Positions 1 to 10,567 are shown, counted from the stretch's first letter. The stretch: 64,000 nucleotides of DNA from Nectonema munidae (GCA_030549495.1 JAUIRK010000945.1:1695501-1759500), one strand, 5' to 3'. Program-made: numbers and translations. The notes: generated from the letters alone by a model not told the origin.

Positions 1-1097
1 ATCGAGCAAATATATAATGAAGTATAAAAACTTCTCACGCCTTTTACGAGATGCAGCCAATCACAATTGCCCTATTCTTAATCCATCAAACTATACGGCA
101 ATACCAAAAATAAGAGCGACCCAAATATGCACCCTTGTGGCACACCTCTTTCCATTTTTGTTGCTTGCGATGTAAAACGATTAATAAATTATTTCATAAA
201 AAAAATCGATTTAATAAATTCGATTTTAAACAATTTAGCGAGAAGAATAGAATCGAAAAAACTTTGAGAGATGGAAGAATACAGCCACGACTTCATCTAT
301 TTTTTTTAATAGCCATGCCGATGATTGTTATTTCTGCCTCACTAAAATCAAAGCTTTCAAACATGCATCCAGAACAAAAATTTTGTATCCAAATCTTCCG
401 TCAGCTATCAGACCTTTTTTTTATCATTCTGATGATTACCCAGTACCTGATTTTGATTACCCTTTTTAAATACAAGGTGAAAAAAAGTTTATAACAATTA
501 TAAAAAAATTTTTTTTTTTAATATAAGTAAAACTTTAGATATCCTGAAACAATTTGAAAAAGTTTGAAACTCTTTTACATGAATTGAAAGTAAATAATAA
601 AAAAAAATTTTCTAATAATATCAAAGATGACAATCAGCTTATTTAATGTTTTTCCAAAATATCTGCGGTTAATTTGCATTCGATCTTAAGACAGTTTTAT
701 CAAAGTCAAAAAAAGATTTCATCATATTTGCTGCAGAATGAAAAATGCTTAGAAAATTTATGTCAGTTGTTAGGCCATTATCATCAGCAATACTTATTAA
801 ACAATTGTTCTCTTGCTTGACCAGAATTCACTTTCTCCAAACATCTTTATTATTAAGAAGAAATTTTTTACTAATGTGAAATTATCATGAGAGAACACGT
901 AAAAAAATATTCTGAAAAATGATTTTAAATTTGCGAATAATCATACATATAGAAGCATTCATTTATTAATTATAAACAAATTAAAATTTTTACCAGAAAG
1001 ATATTGGAAACACACAATGTTAGAATAGAATTTAATTCATGCAGAATCAATTAATGCCGTATACAATATAGTTCGATAAGTCATTAATGCAGTGGAT
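1..1097. other. AT-rich DNA, no gene recognised
   Basis: Low-complexity A/T-rich sequence. A 119-codon open frame at 135-494 is K/F/I-rich, has no recognisable domain and looks like chance. If the RBM5/10-like gene begins to the left of the window, this stretch may be one of its introns; no RRM or RanBP2-finger exon was found here. Confidence 0.5.
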
Positions 1098-1104
1098 ATT
1101 ACTT

Positions 1105-1205
1105 CAACAGGTGGTCTAGTGGTAAGAACGTGGTCTCTCGATCCAAATGTTCTGGGTTCGATTCCTGATTGTGATTATTCTTACCATTTGTCCAGCTATG
1201 AAGAA
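1105..1205 (+). repeat. tRNA-derived SINE, family B
   Basis: An A-box-like TGGTCTAGTGG at 1112-1122 is followed 33 bp later by a consensus RNA polymerase III B box, GGTTCGATTCC, at 1155-1165. The body does not fold into a proper tRNA (no matching acceptor stem), so this is a tRNA-derived SINE head and not a tRNA gene. The following 'ttgtccagc' tail is shared with the copy at 25098. Confidence 0.6.
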
Positions 1206-1611
1206 AAATGTGCTTTATGAAAAGTTTCTTGTTTCTAATGAGTATGGATTCCAAATCTTGACTGTTCATGATGATGATCTGACTTTCAAATGATAAAAAA
1301 ATGATATTTCTCAGAAAGTCAGTATTATTCTGGTACTTGAGTCTAACTAAACCAATAATTCAATACTACAGGTATATGATATGAGAAATATTTACATAGG
1401 AACTTTAAAACAGGAAGAACATAAATATCGTGGAACTGCGTTGAACTGATAAAAATAAGATATTGTGTGTGAAATATAAGGCCATTTAAAAATGACTTAT
1501 TTTTTTTGCAAAACAGAAACCTTATTCCCATCATAAACTTGATTTGTGTATATATCCTTAAGAAAGGTTAAATAATATTTTTCTTTCATTTTCTATATTA
1601 TCTATTTGACG

Positions 1612-1672
1612 GAATCCTAGGTTATGTAAACCTAGTATCTAACCGACCTTACTCACGCCCCATTTCATTAGA
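1612..1672 (-). repeat. tRNA-derived SINE, family A, degenerate fragment
   Basis: Read on the minus strand it begins GGGGCGTGAGTAAGGT and continues into GGTTAGATACTAGG, the same head as the copies at 30945, 53890, 61075 and 62355. It breaks off before the B box. Confidence 0.5.
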
Positions 1673-1937
1673 AAATATGGACGACAAGTAAGATTTTTAA
1701 ATTCTACCAATTTTCTATATAAAATATATAGGAGTTTGGTGAGACCTCGTATGGTTTGTTTACTTTTGTACGCTACATATACAAGTTTTCGATTTTTGGT
1801 GTCTCCCATTGCCTTGCCAGACCACAACTATTTTTGTAAATTAGTTTGCTAGGTTTTTTATTGGGTATAGCCGTCAATTGAAAAAAAAACTTCCATATGA
1901 TGAATGCAGGAATTGTGATGTATTTTCTCTTTCCTAG

Positions 1938-2213
1938 TACTTCTTCAATGCATACACCAACTCCTACATGTACTGGGATGGCAGTCGCAAGACGTATCTT
2001 TCCGCAGTGTACTCTTCCGACAAAGAGAAAGGCGGTGGGCGTTCGAGAAGCAGTGAAATCACAGCAGCACCCGCTCTCATCAAGCACCCCAAAAAGGAGG
2101 AGGCCTTGAAGAAGGAGCAGCCGCTAGCACAACAAACGAACCCCAAATCCTCTGCAGAATCCAAGAAGTCTGAAACAGCCGGCAACAAATCGCCTGAGTT
2201 GAAGCAAGAAAAG
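1938..2213 (+). CDS. RBM5/RBM10: RBM5/10-like exon: end of OCRE domain and lysine-rich linker
   Basis: Acceptor tctctttcctag ends at 1937; donor AAAAG|gtttgt is at 2214. The exon opens in phase 0 with YFFNAYTNSYMYWDGSRK, the aromatic repeat that ends OCRE domains, then a K/E/S-rich low-complexity stretch. An ATG at 1968 lies inside the domain and is not a real start. Confidence 0.75.
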
Positions 2214-5200
2214 GTTTGTCATTTGTAAATCTCTTTAGGGTTCGTTGAAGGAGAGGTATTTAGTGAATTTCAAACACACCTACACCAGCACGGGTTATTA
2301 TCAAAAGAGTGACAAAATATACAAAAATTCAAGAGAGTGACAAAATATACAAAAATTCAAAAGTTTTACTTACCTACCTATCCTTACATAAAAAAACTCT
2401 TTTGCTTTGTCGCTCTTTTAAGAGTGACAAATTATGTCACTCTAATGAACATCTCTCCACCAGCACATATACCAAAAATAAACGTGTTAGCTAACTTTTT
2501 TGTAATACAGTATATCCTCCTACATACACAAACTTCTCATATCCGAACGGCATATAGAGCATGAATTTATATTTTGATTTATCCACCAAAACCATGAAAG
2601 TATAAAGACGTGAAAGAACCAACCCCTCATAACTCATAGTCACTATAACCCATCGTATACGGTCATTTTTATCTTTGTTTATGATTTGACATATGTAAAA
2701 GTTTTTATAAAAAAATTTTCTCTGTGTGTCGAATTTTGATTATTGGGGAATTGAAACTTTGCTTCTGCAACTCAAAAGAAATGTATCATAAGTTGGATGC
2801 AATAAATACAAAACTAAGTACATACGGAAAGTTGTTGTTGTTTCAACTAAATTACAGGAGTTGGGAAAAAGAAAAAAGTTTCTTTTCTCAAAATACATGA
2901 CATTCACTTTATGATGATGATTTTGAATGCAGTAAGCAAAGGAAATGAATCACAAAGAATATTAATTGAAGAAGAGTGTGTAAAACACGCATCAGCTATG
3001 CCAGCATTTTAAACATGTGTTGCATGGTATGATCCGCAGAAAAAATCAATGAAAGAAAGAACTTGTTGTTAAGAAACACTAAAATACTTTGAAGCAAAAG
3101 AATATCAAAGGTTTTTTCTCGTAAATTGCTGTAAATAAAAAAACATCTACTTGAGCTACTGATAAAATATAGTGTGAAAAAAATTTATAGTTATCCAAAT
3201 GGTACTGAGACACGAGTTGTTCGGATATGGAAGGATATACTGTAGTAGTAATTGATAAGGCAGAATCCAAGAATTGTAAAGAAGAGTAATTGTGAAGTCG
3301 GTGCACACTAGAATAAGTACAATTACTAAAAGCAAACTTTCAAAAGAAAAGCTTTATTATCTCGACTTTACAATTACAAATTAGGATTGAATCTTTTGAC
3401 CTGATAACTCTTGATAAAGTCCGTAAGGTCGAGATAATAAAGATTTTCTTTTGAAAGTTTGCTTTTAGTAATTATACCTATTATACTGTAGTAGTATATT
3501 TTTACCAGGGCATTTTTTTTTTAAATATTCCAGCTCTGGTACATATGGTTTATCTAAATAGTGGTATTAGAAACTGATGATTATTTAATACTAAAGTTTC
3601 AAGTAGTCTTATATATAAATATAATAAAAAGATTACTAAAGGAGCGCTATGTCGTATATAACTGTTTAAAAAATGAATTAATAATACGCAAGCTTCCAGG
3701 ATAGCAGCAAAATAAAGAAGTTAGACTCCATACCGGTATTTGGGATGTTGTTGTTGTTGTTAGCCCCTAGATTATACTATCTTTATATAAGTATAATCTA
3801 TCAGTTCAAAACGGCCAAAAAATAAAAGAAATTTTATTCTTTGATATACGATGAGAAAAAAAAATCTCATTTAGAATTTAGAAGAACAATTGCATTATGC
3901 TTGTTCAAATCTAAAGTTGAAAATAAACTTGCTGCCCGCCTCTCTGTTGGAGAAAGGTTGAACATAGAAAGCATACGTTGTGACTTATCTGAACACATAG
4001 CAGTGAAAACTTCACAAGGACGCTGTAAAATTTGCAAAAGGAGCAATGTGAGGTTACATAATGAAAGAGGAACAGCATGTTTCAATTTTTATCATAAAAA
4101 ATAAACTTTTGTGTTTTTGTAGAAAACCTCCAATGTTCCTTGTGAAAAACCATCTAAGATGTATTTTTTGTTTGATTCAACTATTTTAATAGAATAAAAC
4201 ACATAAAATATCAGTATTTTAGTTTTTGTAAATGTATTACATACAATCCAAAAATTTTGGTAGGAAAACGGTTAAACTGAGAGAGTATTACCATAAAAGC
4301 AAATACTCTCAGGGAAAAGTGTAGAATTTTGTTACACTTTCGCAGCAGCAGCGATAAACCAGTGTAATTGCAGCCAACCCGCAAAAATCCACCATATGGT
4401 ACTGCTGGCTTTTTGAAGGCTTCCCGGTATTTGGGATGATTTGTGTTTTCGGGCATTTAAACTTTCACGGCGTAATTTCACTCCTCACACGTGGAACAGG
4501 TGAAGCACGCGAAGCGAGTGGCAAAGGAGATGGAGAAGTGGGCTCGCGAACTCAACCAAAAGAAGGAGAAGATCAATAACATCACCAATTTGGTGAACGC
4601 GCAACAAATGGTAGCGATGCGTCAAACCCAGATTTTGCAAGCGCAACCTCCCGTATTTTCACTTTTATATTTTTTGCAGTTATTATGCTTTTTCGTCCAT
4701 ATCTTGACTGTAAAAAGAATTTGGAGTCATCGCTCGACCTATGTAATCGGAGCAGTGCACATATGTTGACGTTTTTTTGGAAAGGACAAATTTTTTCAAA
4801 TTTCAATTATAAATGTTTTTTTTTATATTTTAGATGAAAATTTGTTTTACAATTTCGCATTTTTCAACTTGCAAATATAAGCGTTTTATTTTATTTTTAT
4901 TCATTAATTAAAACAATAAATATATACAACGCTATATCTATAAACCGTTCACACCCAATTAAGATTTGTAAATTAGCATTGATCGTTTGTGTGCGGTGCA
5001 AAGTTTAGCGAGAAGTATGCTTCTACACTGCTTAGACATTTGATATATTTTTGAATCCTTTTCTCCAGCCAATCACCGAGCGCTAAAAGCACTTGGGATC
5101 AGTCTTGCCATTATGAATTTTAGAAAAACTAGACTTAGTAAAGAAGACCCAAGATTAATGAAATGTATTGAAAAATTAGGAAATTAGGGTATTTTATTTG

Positions 5201-6332
5201 CTAAAAATATCCAGATTGATCATCTTTTTGAATCTATTTATATTTTGTTCTGTCTTGTAAATCTGAGAGTAGTCCTTTTTGGTTGCCAAGTAACACATGA
5301 AGTATTATTTTCGTTTGTGTTGTTTTGCCAGAACATGCAATGTTGATTTGAGAAAAATATCCTTCAACAGAATGAGTTTGTATTTTCATGAATTTGGATT
5401 AATTTAAATACTTAGAACCATTTATTAAATCGTCTGTAATTTGACGTAATCGGTATCAACATTCTGTTATTTTTAATTAGACATTAACAAAGAATTTAGT
5501 TTGCTAAGTAAAGCTTTGTTTCTAGACTAGAAGCTCTCAATTTCAAGTTATCCATTATTGTTTAAATTTTAAAGTTTTGTACAAATTGATTTAGACTTAT
5601 GGAAACATGGAATTTATGCACCATATTATTTTACCCACGAAGAAAGTAAAGAAAATAAAAAAAATATGATATAAATCTTTAAACTATTCTTATTTTGAAG
5701 GGTTAAAAACTACTAGTAAACATTTGAATAAACCCAAGAATAAAACATAAAAAATCTAGAAACCAAGATCTTGGTGTAAAATAAACCAAGGAATGGTACC
5801 CCTGCTTTGGATACGACTGATATAATATTTAAAATGTCGTGTCTAAGTTGTATACCCTGATTTTCCAAGCGCTATGATGAATCTCATCATTATTTTAGAC
5901 ACTGGAAAATACGGAAACAGTAGTTAACAACAACAACAACAACCTTCCTTCCGGTTCTGCAGATGCTGGCTACTCCATGCTCGACAAAATAATGTCAGAG
6001 GGAGAGCGCAAGAACCTTCTCTCCTCATACTCCTTGGACAATGACGTATCTTACGAAATTTTTTCCATATGATTTCCTTCATACTCCATTCCTCCTTCTC
6101 ATCCAAGACGAGTCAAGTGAAGAAAAGCGTTTCTTTAGTCGACTACAACAATGAGGAAGAGGACGACGCGGAAAGATGCGAAGACAAGGCTGCTATCACG
6201 AAGCTCTCTTCGCAGCCTTTCGATGAAAACCAGTACATCGACAAGAGTAGGCTGGCTTGCCTACTCTGTAAGCGTCAATTCCAGTCTATAGACATTCTCA
6301 ACAAGCACATCCAATTTTCAACATTGCACAAG
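1938..6332 (+). CDS. RBM5/RBM10: RBM5/RBM10-like RNA-binding splicing factor, partial (four exons)
   Basis: RBM5, RBM6 and RBM10 are nuclear splicing regulators with RRMs, an OCRE domain, a C2H2 finger and a G-patch. Four plus-strand exons are visible: 1938-2213, 4500-4652, 5899-6045 and 6108-6332. All joins are in phase 0 with GT-AG borders, giving 267 codons. They encode the end of an OCRE domain (aromatic repeat with MYWDGSRKTYL), the family linker (KEMEKWARELNQKKEK, like the vertebrate DMERWAKSLNKQKE), an ADAGY motif, an acidic stretch and a finger (LACLLCKRQF then H-x5-H). RRM exons lie upstream of the window or were not recognised. The G-patch exons expected after 6332 were not found, although a transposon-like pseudogene and 4 kb of AT-rich DNA follow on the same strand. 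RBM5 and RBM10 cannot be separated from this part. Confidence 0.75.
2214..3320 (+). other. intron sequence with a short tandem duplication
   Basis: This is the first part of the 2.3-kb intron between RBM5/10-like exons. A unit of about 28 bp (gagtgacaaaatatacaaaa plus attcaa) occurs twice in tandem at about 2308-2362. Nothing else was recognised; the short open frames are unsupported. Confidence 0.5.
3321..3473. mobile_element. foldback / MITE-like inverted-repeat element (153 bp)
   Basis: The left arm from 3321 (aattactaaaagcaaacttt and onward) is the reverse complement, over about 45 bases, of the right arm ending at 3473, with few mismatches. The two arms enclose about 60 bp. There is no coding capacity. 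The target duplication is not clear, so the transposon superfamily cannot be named. Confidence 0.6.
3749..4423 (-). repeat. SINE-like retroposon with (AAC)n tail, copy 1, split by a nested insertion
   Basis: The 15-bp sequence CCGGTATTTGGGATG occurs immediately on both sides (3734-3748 and 4424-4438), a perfect target-site duplication. Read on the minus strand the element ends in GGGGCTAACAACAACAACA, so it is a retroposon with an (AAC)n tail. A second copy lies at 56427-58983. Relative to that copy, this one is interrupted by about 450 bp (3815-4264) flanked by the 7-mer AAAACGG. It sits inside an intron of the RBM5/10-like gene. Confidence 0.75.
3815..4264 (+). pseudogene. nested insertion carrying a piggyBac-like transposase C-terminus
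   Basis: The frame at 3841-4104 ends in a cysteine-rich tail, HIAVKTSQGRCKICKR, then NVRLHNERGTACFNFYHK. This resembles the C-terminal Cys-rich module of piggyBac-type (DDE_Tnp_1_7) transposases, which end in a C..C / CF..YH pattern. The catalytic core is absent, so it is a fragment. The segment interrupts the SINE at 3749-4423 between two copies of AAAACGG. That is not the TTAA duplication of piggyBac itself, so the fragment may have been carried in by another route. Confidence 0.5.
4500..4652 (+). CDS. RBM5/RBM10: RBM5/10-like exon: conserved linker helix
   Basis: Acceptor cacacgtggaacag ends at 4499; donor CCTCCC|gtattt is at 4653. In phase 0 it reads VKHAKRVAKEMEKWARELN, then a Q-rich tail. 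The motif is diagnostic for RBM5/RBM10, where it lies between the OCRE domain and the finger. GC content is clearly higher than in the flanking intron. Confidence 0.75.
4653..5898 (+). other. intron of the RBM5/10-like gene
   Basis: A/T-rich sequence with no recognised repeat or exon. The branch and acceptor region ends atcattattttag at 5898. Confidence 0.5.
5899..6045 (+). CDS. RBM5/RBM10: RBM5/10-like exon with polyasparagine run and ADAGY motif
   Basis: With the acceptor ending at 5898 the exon is in phase 0 and reads TLENTETVV, six asparagines encoded by (AAC)6 (5926-5943), then LPSGSADAGYSMLDKIM. RBM5/10 have ADAGFALFEKK at this place. Donor GAC|gtatct is at 6046. The stronger-looking acceptor ending at 5962 gives an immediate frame error, so the 5898 site is preferred. 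The next intron is only 62 bp. Confidence 0.65.
6108..6332 (+). CDS. RBM5/RBM10: RBM5/10-like exon: acidic stretch and C2H2 zinc finger
   Basis: Acceptor cattcctccttctcatccaag ends at 6107; donor TTGCACAAG|gtatga is at 6333. The reading frame gives an acidic segment (NNEEEDDAERCEDK), then a finger with LACLLCKRQF (two Cys) and an HIQFSTLHK His pair. RBM5/10 have MACLLCRRQF and QLSDLHK. Phase 0 at both ends. Confidence 0.8.
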
Positions 6333-7413
6333 GTATGACTTCACCTTCATTATTAAAGATGTATACAATTTAATACGGTCCGATTACATTTCATCATACG
6401 TACTTACGCACGCGATACAACAATGCCTTGCAACACTCTACTTTTCAAGTTTTAATGCACGTTGTATATTCATAGTATTATTATTATTATAGATATCCAG
6501 TAATGATAGAATATGAATAGGTATGGAACAGAATAGCATAAAAACTTCGGTTAAGTCCTTTGTCCCTGAATCAAGAAATTCTTTTTCTGCTACATCGGGA
6601 ATCGAACCCGAGATCTTTGGTATCAAATCCCTGTAGTCTACACCGTGCCATCGGTTTCCAGCAGCATAGCATAAAAATGTAAATATCCTATTAAGGAGGT
6701 AAAAAATACAGAGATTTATTTTAACAAATTTTATTCAAAAATAATATGACACAAAAGGTAAATTTCATAAGTACAATCATGTCTCGTTTATGCGTATATT
6801 TTGCTTCCCAGCTCATTTGTGCGGGTCAATAAACCTGTAGCTTCTCGAAAATGAAACATGCTCATGTTTTTCTGTTTATCGTGATTCACCTGCAACTGTA
6901 AAAAATTGAGCTAAATCTAAAAATATCTTCTGTTTTGTTGTTAGTATTGGTGAATGATTGATTATTATTGTCAATGAATATACTTTACTCAAAATAAATT
7001 GCAAGTCATGTTCTATGCTAAATGTAGACTTTGTTATGAAAACTAAATAAATTTGACATTTCAGCCTCGCCGTGTTGTGCCGCAATTTTCTGGATCCAGT
7101 TACACGATAGCTAAATAAATATATCAACAGAAAATAAAGCGCACACACACTTTATTACATATAGATTACAAGATATCACAACTTGAGGATTATTACACAG
7201 GACAACATTTTGAAATTTTTTTTTTGCTGATTTTGTTTTGAGACTTGATTTTATACAATTTTTACATGCTGAATATAAAAATCGAATTCATTTTTTCATA
7301 TCTCGTCAAGTTTTTTCTCTAAAAGCCAAATTCAGTTTGGTATATTTTGTCAACTAAAATAAAAATAATTATAAATATATACATTTTTTACCTATTTTTA
7401 AGATTAATTTTTA
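6333..7413. other. non-coding stretch with one SINE, no exon recognised
   Basis: Apart from the SINE at about 6560-6660 this is A/T-rich DNA. The expected next RBM5/10 exon (a charged helix leading to the G-patch) was not found here. Confidence 0.45.
6560..6662 (-). repeat. tRNA-derived SINE, family B
   Basis: On the minus strand an A-box-like TGGCACGGTGTAG (6638-6650) is followed by a consensus B box, GGTTCGATTCC (6598-6608). The order and spacing are tRNA-like, but there is no closed acceptor stem. Confidence 0.6.
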
Positions 7414-9110
7414 GTGTTTTATTATAATATGGCCTTGAGAAGAAAGTGTTTGAATTCCCCTGACTCATTTTGTTATATATGTGGAAGTTTTACAATCCCA
7501 TCTCAAAGAATGGCAATTAATGAATTTATTAAAAAAGCTTATTTTGCCTACATTAAAATCAAATTAGGAGATCAAGAGTTTTCGTGGCTCCGCATACTGT
7601 TTGCAAACCTTGTGTGGAAAATCTCCGTCAATGGACAAAAGGCAGAAGGAAAGGTTGTCTTTTGGAATCCCAATGGTTTGGCGTGAACAAAAGGACCATA
7701 TTCAAGATTGTTACTTTTGTCTCACAAAAACTTTGGGTTTCAATAAGAAAAACAAAAAAGGCATTATTTATCCAAACTTACCTTCAGCAATTCGTCCTAT
7801 CAAACATTCAGATGAAGTTCCTGTTCCTACTTTCGGAGGCTTACCATCATCAGATAATGAAATTGATGATTCTGGTGCAAGTGATAACGATGAAGAATTG
7901 CAAGTTTATTTTTCCGATCAAAATAAACTATTCAATCAATCAGTATTGAATGATCTTATTAGAGATCTAGGTCTTTCGAAAGAACTCTCTGAAGTTCTAG
8001 CCTCACGTCTAAACCAGAAAAATGCCTTACAAAAAGATGTTAAAATAACATTTTACCGTAATAGAGAAAAAAACTTACTCAATTTTTTTTAAAAATGACA
8101 AGGAATTCATATTTTGCTCTGATATTCCTGGTTTATTTAAATGTATGGGTGTGGAGTGCTATGACATAAATGAATGGAGACTTTTTATTGATAGCTCCAG
8201 GAAAAGTTTAAAATATGTATTGCTTCATAACAAAAATATTTTCAGTGGAATACCTATTGGTTATTCAGCCAGTATGGAAGAGAGTTATGGTAATATTAAA
8301 AAAATTTTAGAACTGTTGAAATATGAAGAACAACAATGGTCAATATGTGTAGACCTCAAAATGGTAAATTTTTATTAGGCCAACAAAGTGGTTATACAAA
8401 GTACCCGTGCTTTTTATGCTTATGGAATAGCCGTGCCAAAGAAAAACATTATACTCAAAAACATTGGTCTGGAAGAGAAGAGGTTACAATTGGAAAAGAA
8501 AATATAATAAATAAACCGCTTGTTAAAAAAGAGAAAATTATTTTCCCTCCTCTTCATATAAAATTTGGGCTTATAAAACAATTTGTAAAAGCTTTAGATA
8601 AAAAAGAGGGTTGCTTTCAATTTATATTGAAGGCATTACCCCATTTAAGTTATGAAAAAGTAAAAGCTGGTGTTTTTGATGGAACGCACATAAGAAAACT
8701 TTTGAAAAGCAATGGGTTTATAGACACAATGAATGTGAATGAAAAAAAGCATGGAAGGCATTTGTAGCTATTGTTCATGGTTTTTTGGGAAATAGAAAAG
8801 ATGAAAATTATGTAAATTTAGTTGAAACTTTAATAAAAAGCTATCGTGATCTTGGCTGTAATATGAGTGTGAAGCTACATTTTCTTAATAGCCACCTTGA
8901 GAAATTTCCTGAAAATCTTGGAGCTGTAAGTGACGAGCACGGTGAGCGCTTCCACGAAAGTTTGAAAGTCATGGAGGAAAGGTATCAAGGTCAATGGAAT
9001 GAAAATATGATGGCTGATTATTGTTGGAGTATTCAAAGAGACGATATAAATGCTAAATTTTCTAGAAAATCTTATAAAAGGAAATTCATTAAAATAAAGA
9101 TTTATTCATA
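7414..9110 (+). pseudogene. frameshifted copy of an uncharacterised transposon-like animal gene family
   Basis: Four or five frames at 7414-7686, 7601-8092, 8145-8378, 8336-8767 and 8785-9186 run on in order and together give one protein of about 560 residues. Conserved landmarks are SPDSFCYICGSFT, an HIQDCYFCLT Cys pair, NLPSAIRPIKHSDEVPVP, GYTKYPCFLCLWNSRA, DEHGERFHESL and MADYCWSIQRD. I recall proteins of this pattern as multicopy uncharacterised genes in arthropods, hydra and other animals; no enzymatic fold is assigned here. The Cys pairs suggest zinc binding and the D/E/H-rich second half could be a nuclease-like core, but that is a guess. Frame changes near 7590, 8090, 8360 and 8760 make it non-functional. 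No terminal repeats were identified. Confidence 0.65.
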
Positions 9111-10450
9111 CAAAATTTTAACGTTTCTTTATTACATATATATATATATATATATACATCTTCCTTTATTGAAGCTTCAGAGGTAAACAACAAAAGCTTC
9201 AATGTATTCGAAGATTATTTTTATATAAATATGAGACTTTTCTTGAATATTACTCATAACCATCCATAAAACTTAAAGTAAATCAGACTAATGAATATAC
9301 TGATTTACGTAAAAATATTTGAGGCTAGACTTAAAATAAATTAAAGCGTATCTCAAAAAGTTGACCTGATTAGGCAAAAATAATTTGATATTTGAATTCA
9401 GCAGACCCAAATTACCCTAAATCAACTAAAATTACTAAATCAGCAAAATTCTTGTTGACCAGTGTTATTTAAGCTGGAAAATCTGTAACAATTTGACTTC
9501 TTAAGAATTCTTGCGTATCTCAAGCAGTATTAAAGTGAACTAGACTTTGGTATTTTTCTGTTGTTAAAAAAATCAAATACGTTATAGCTTGCTTGTTCTC
9601 TCTAAATTAAGACTGGGCTGGTTTCTATCTCTTGTACCTCACATTTAGGGTCGATTGGACAAACGCATATACAGAGACAGTTATCTTACCTTTGCGCAAT
9701 CTTTTTGGCTGAGCGGATGAATCAAGAACAATGAGAATAGTTTGCTTGCTTCCCCAAAACAGTGTTCAAAGGAAACACGAGTTACCGAATCATTTTAACA
9801 CGTGTTGAGATCGTTTCCAACGAAAAATGGGTTTATCTCAGAACGGATAAATGAGACATGACTGTACTATATAAACAAAATATAGTCATAAGATTAACTG
9901 ACGGGTGGATGAAATGACCGTAGGGTTAACTACCAAGGTGATAACTTTCATTCGATGAATTCACCTAGTTAATTGTCTAACAGCTTATAACTTTTATGTG
10001 ATCAAAGGCTGGGTGATGAAAAGTCGTAACACCGCTGTTACTTATTCAGAAATATCAAAAGTTCTGTATTATTGTCATATTTAGGGAAAAGTTTCCTGAT
10101 ATATGCAAAATAATTTTAGTATATAACCTTTTTACGCCCTAATATTCAAAAATTATAGGAAACTTGTACACGAGCTTATACGGTATATGCATTTTTTCGT
10201 ATTTTTTATTCGTCTCATTACGAGTTTTTGTTAGCTCCTAGATTCCTCCATCTCATTAAAAGGTAATGCTATCATTTGGTGAACACAGATTTAGTGGGTG
10301 GAAATTTCTTTACACTTTCGGACCAGTAACGCTGGATATGCAGGCTTCCATTCGAGTTTAAACTTTTGTTCTTACTTTATTAGAGTTTTAGTCTGTGAGC
10401 TTCGTTTTTGAAAGCAAGTGTGAGTATCGTATATCTTAATTTCAATTTAG
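9111..10450. other. AT-rich DNA, no gene recognised
   Basis: A (TA)n microsatellite lies at about 9137-9157. The rest shows no domain, repeat copy or RNA gene that I can support. Confidence 0.5.
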
Positions 10451-10540
10451 GAAAATCTTGAAAAAGTGATGCCAAAGCTTTCTTCCATTCAAGTGGCACA
10501 ACTCATTCAACTGCAAAAGGAAAGTCGATCTAAAAAGTGA
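10451..10540 (+). CDS. possible terminal coding exon, gene unknown
   Basis: Acceptor ttaatttcaatttag ends at 10450, then 29 codons in phase 0 (ENLEKVMPKLSSIQVAQLIQ, then LQKESRSKK) run to TGA at 10538-10540, with an AATAAA signal at 10562-10567. The amphipathic helix with a basic tail looks protein-like. It does not match the known C-terminus of RBM5/10, so it may end another gene whose earlier exons were not recognised. Chance cannot be excluded at this length. Confidence 0.3.
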   Translation, partial: ENLEKVMPKLSSIQVAQLIQLQKESRSKK

Positions 10541-10567
10541 TTTGTATCTTTGAGAAATTATAATAAA

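Noticed and set aside
135-494. 119-codon open frame as a gene
   Set aside because: Composition is typical of A/T-rich chance frames (K, F, I, L), with no domain and no splice or poly(A) context.
5963-6045. Exon starting at the acceptor ccttccggttctgcag (ends 5962)
   Set aside because: The preceding exon ends in phase 0 and this start would give a stop after nine codons. The acceptor at 5898 restores the RBM5/10 frame.
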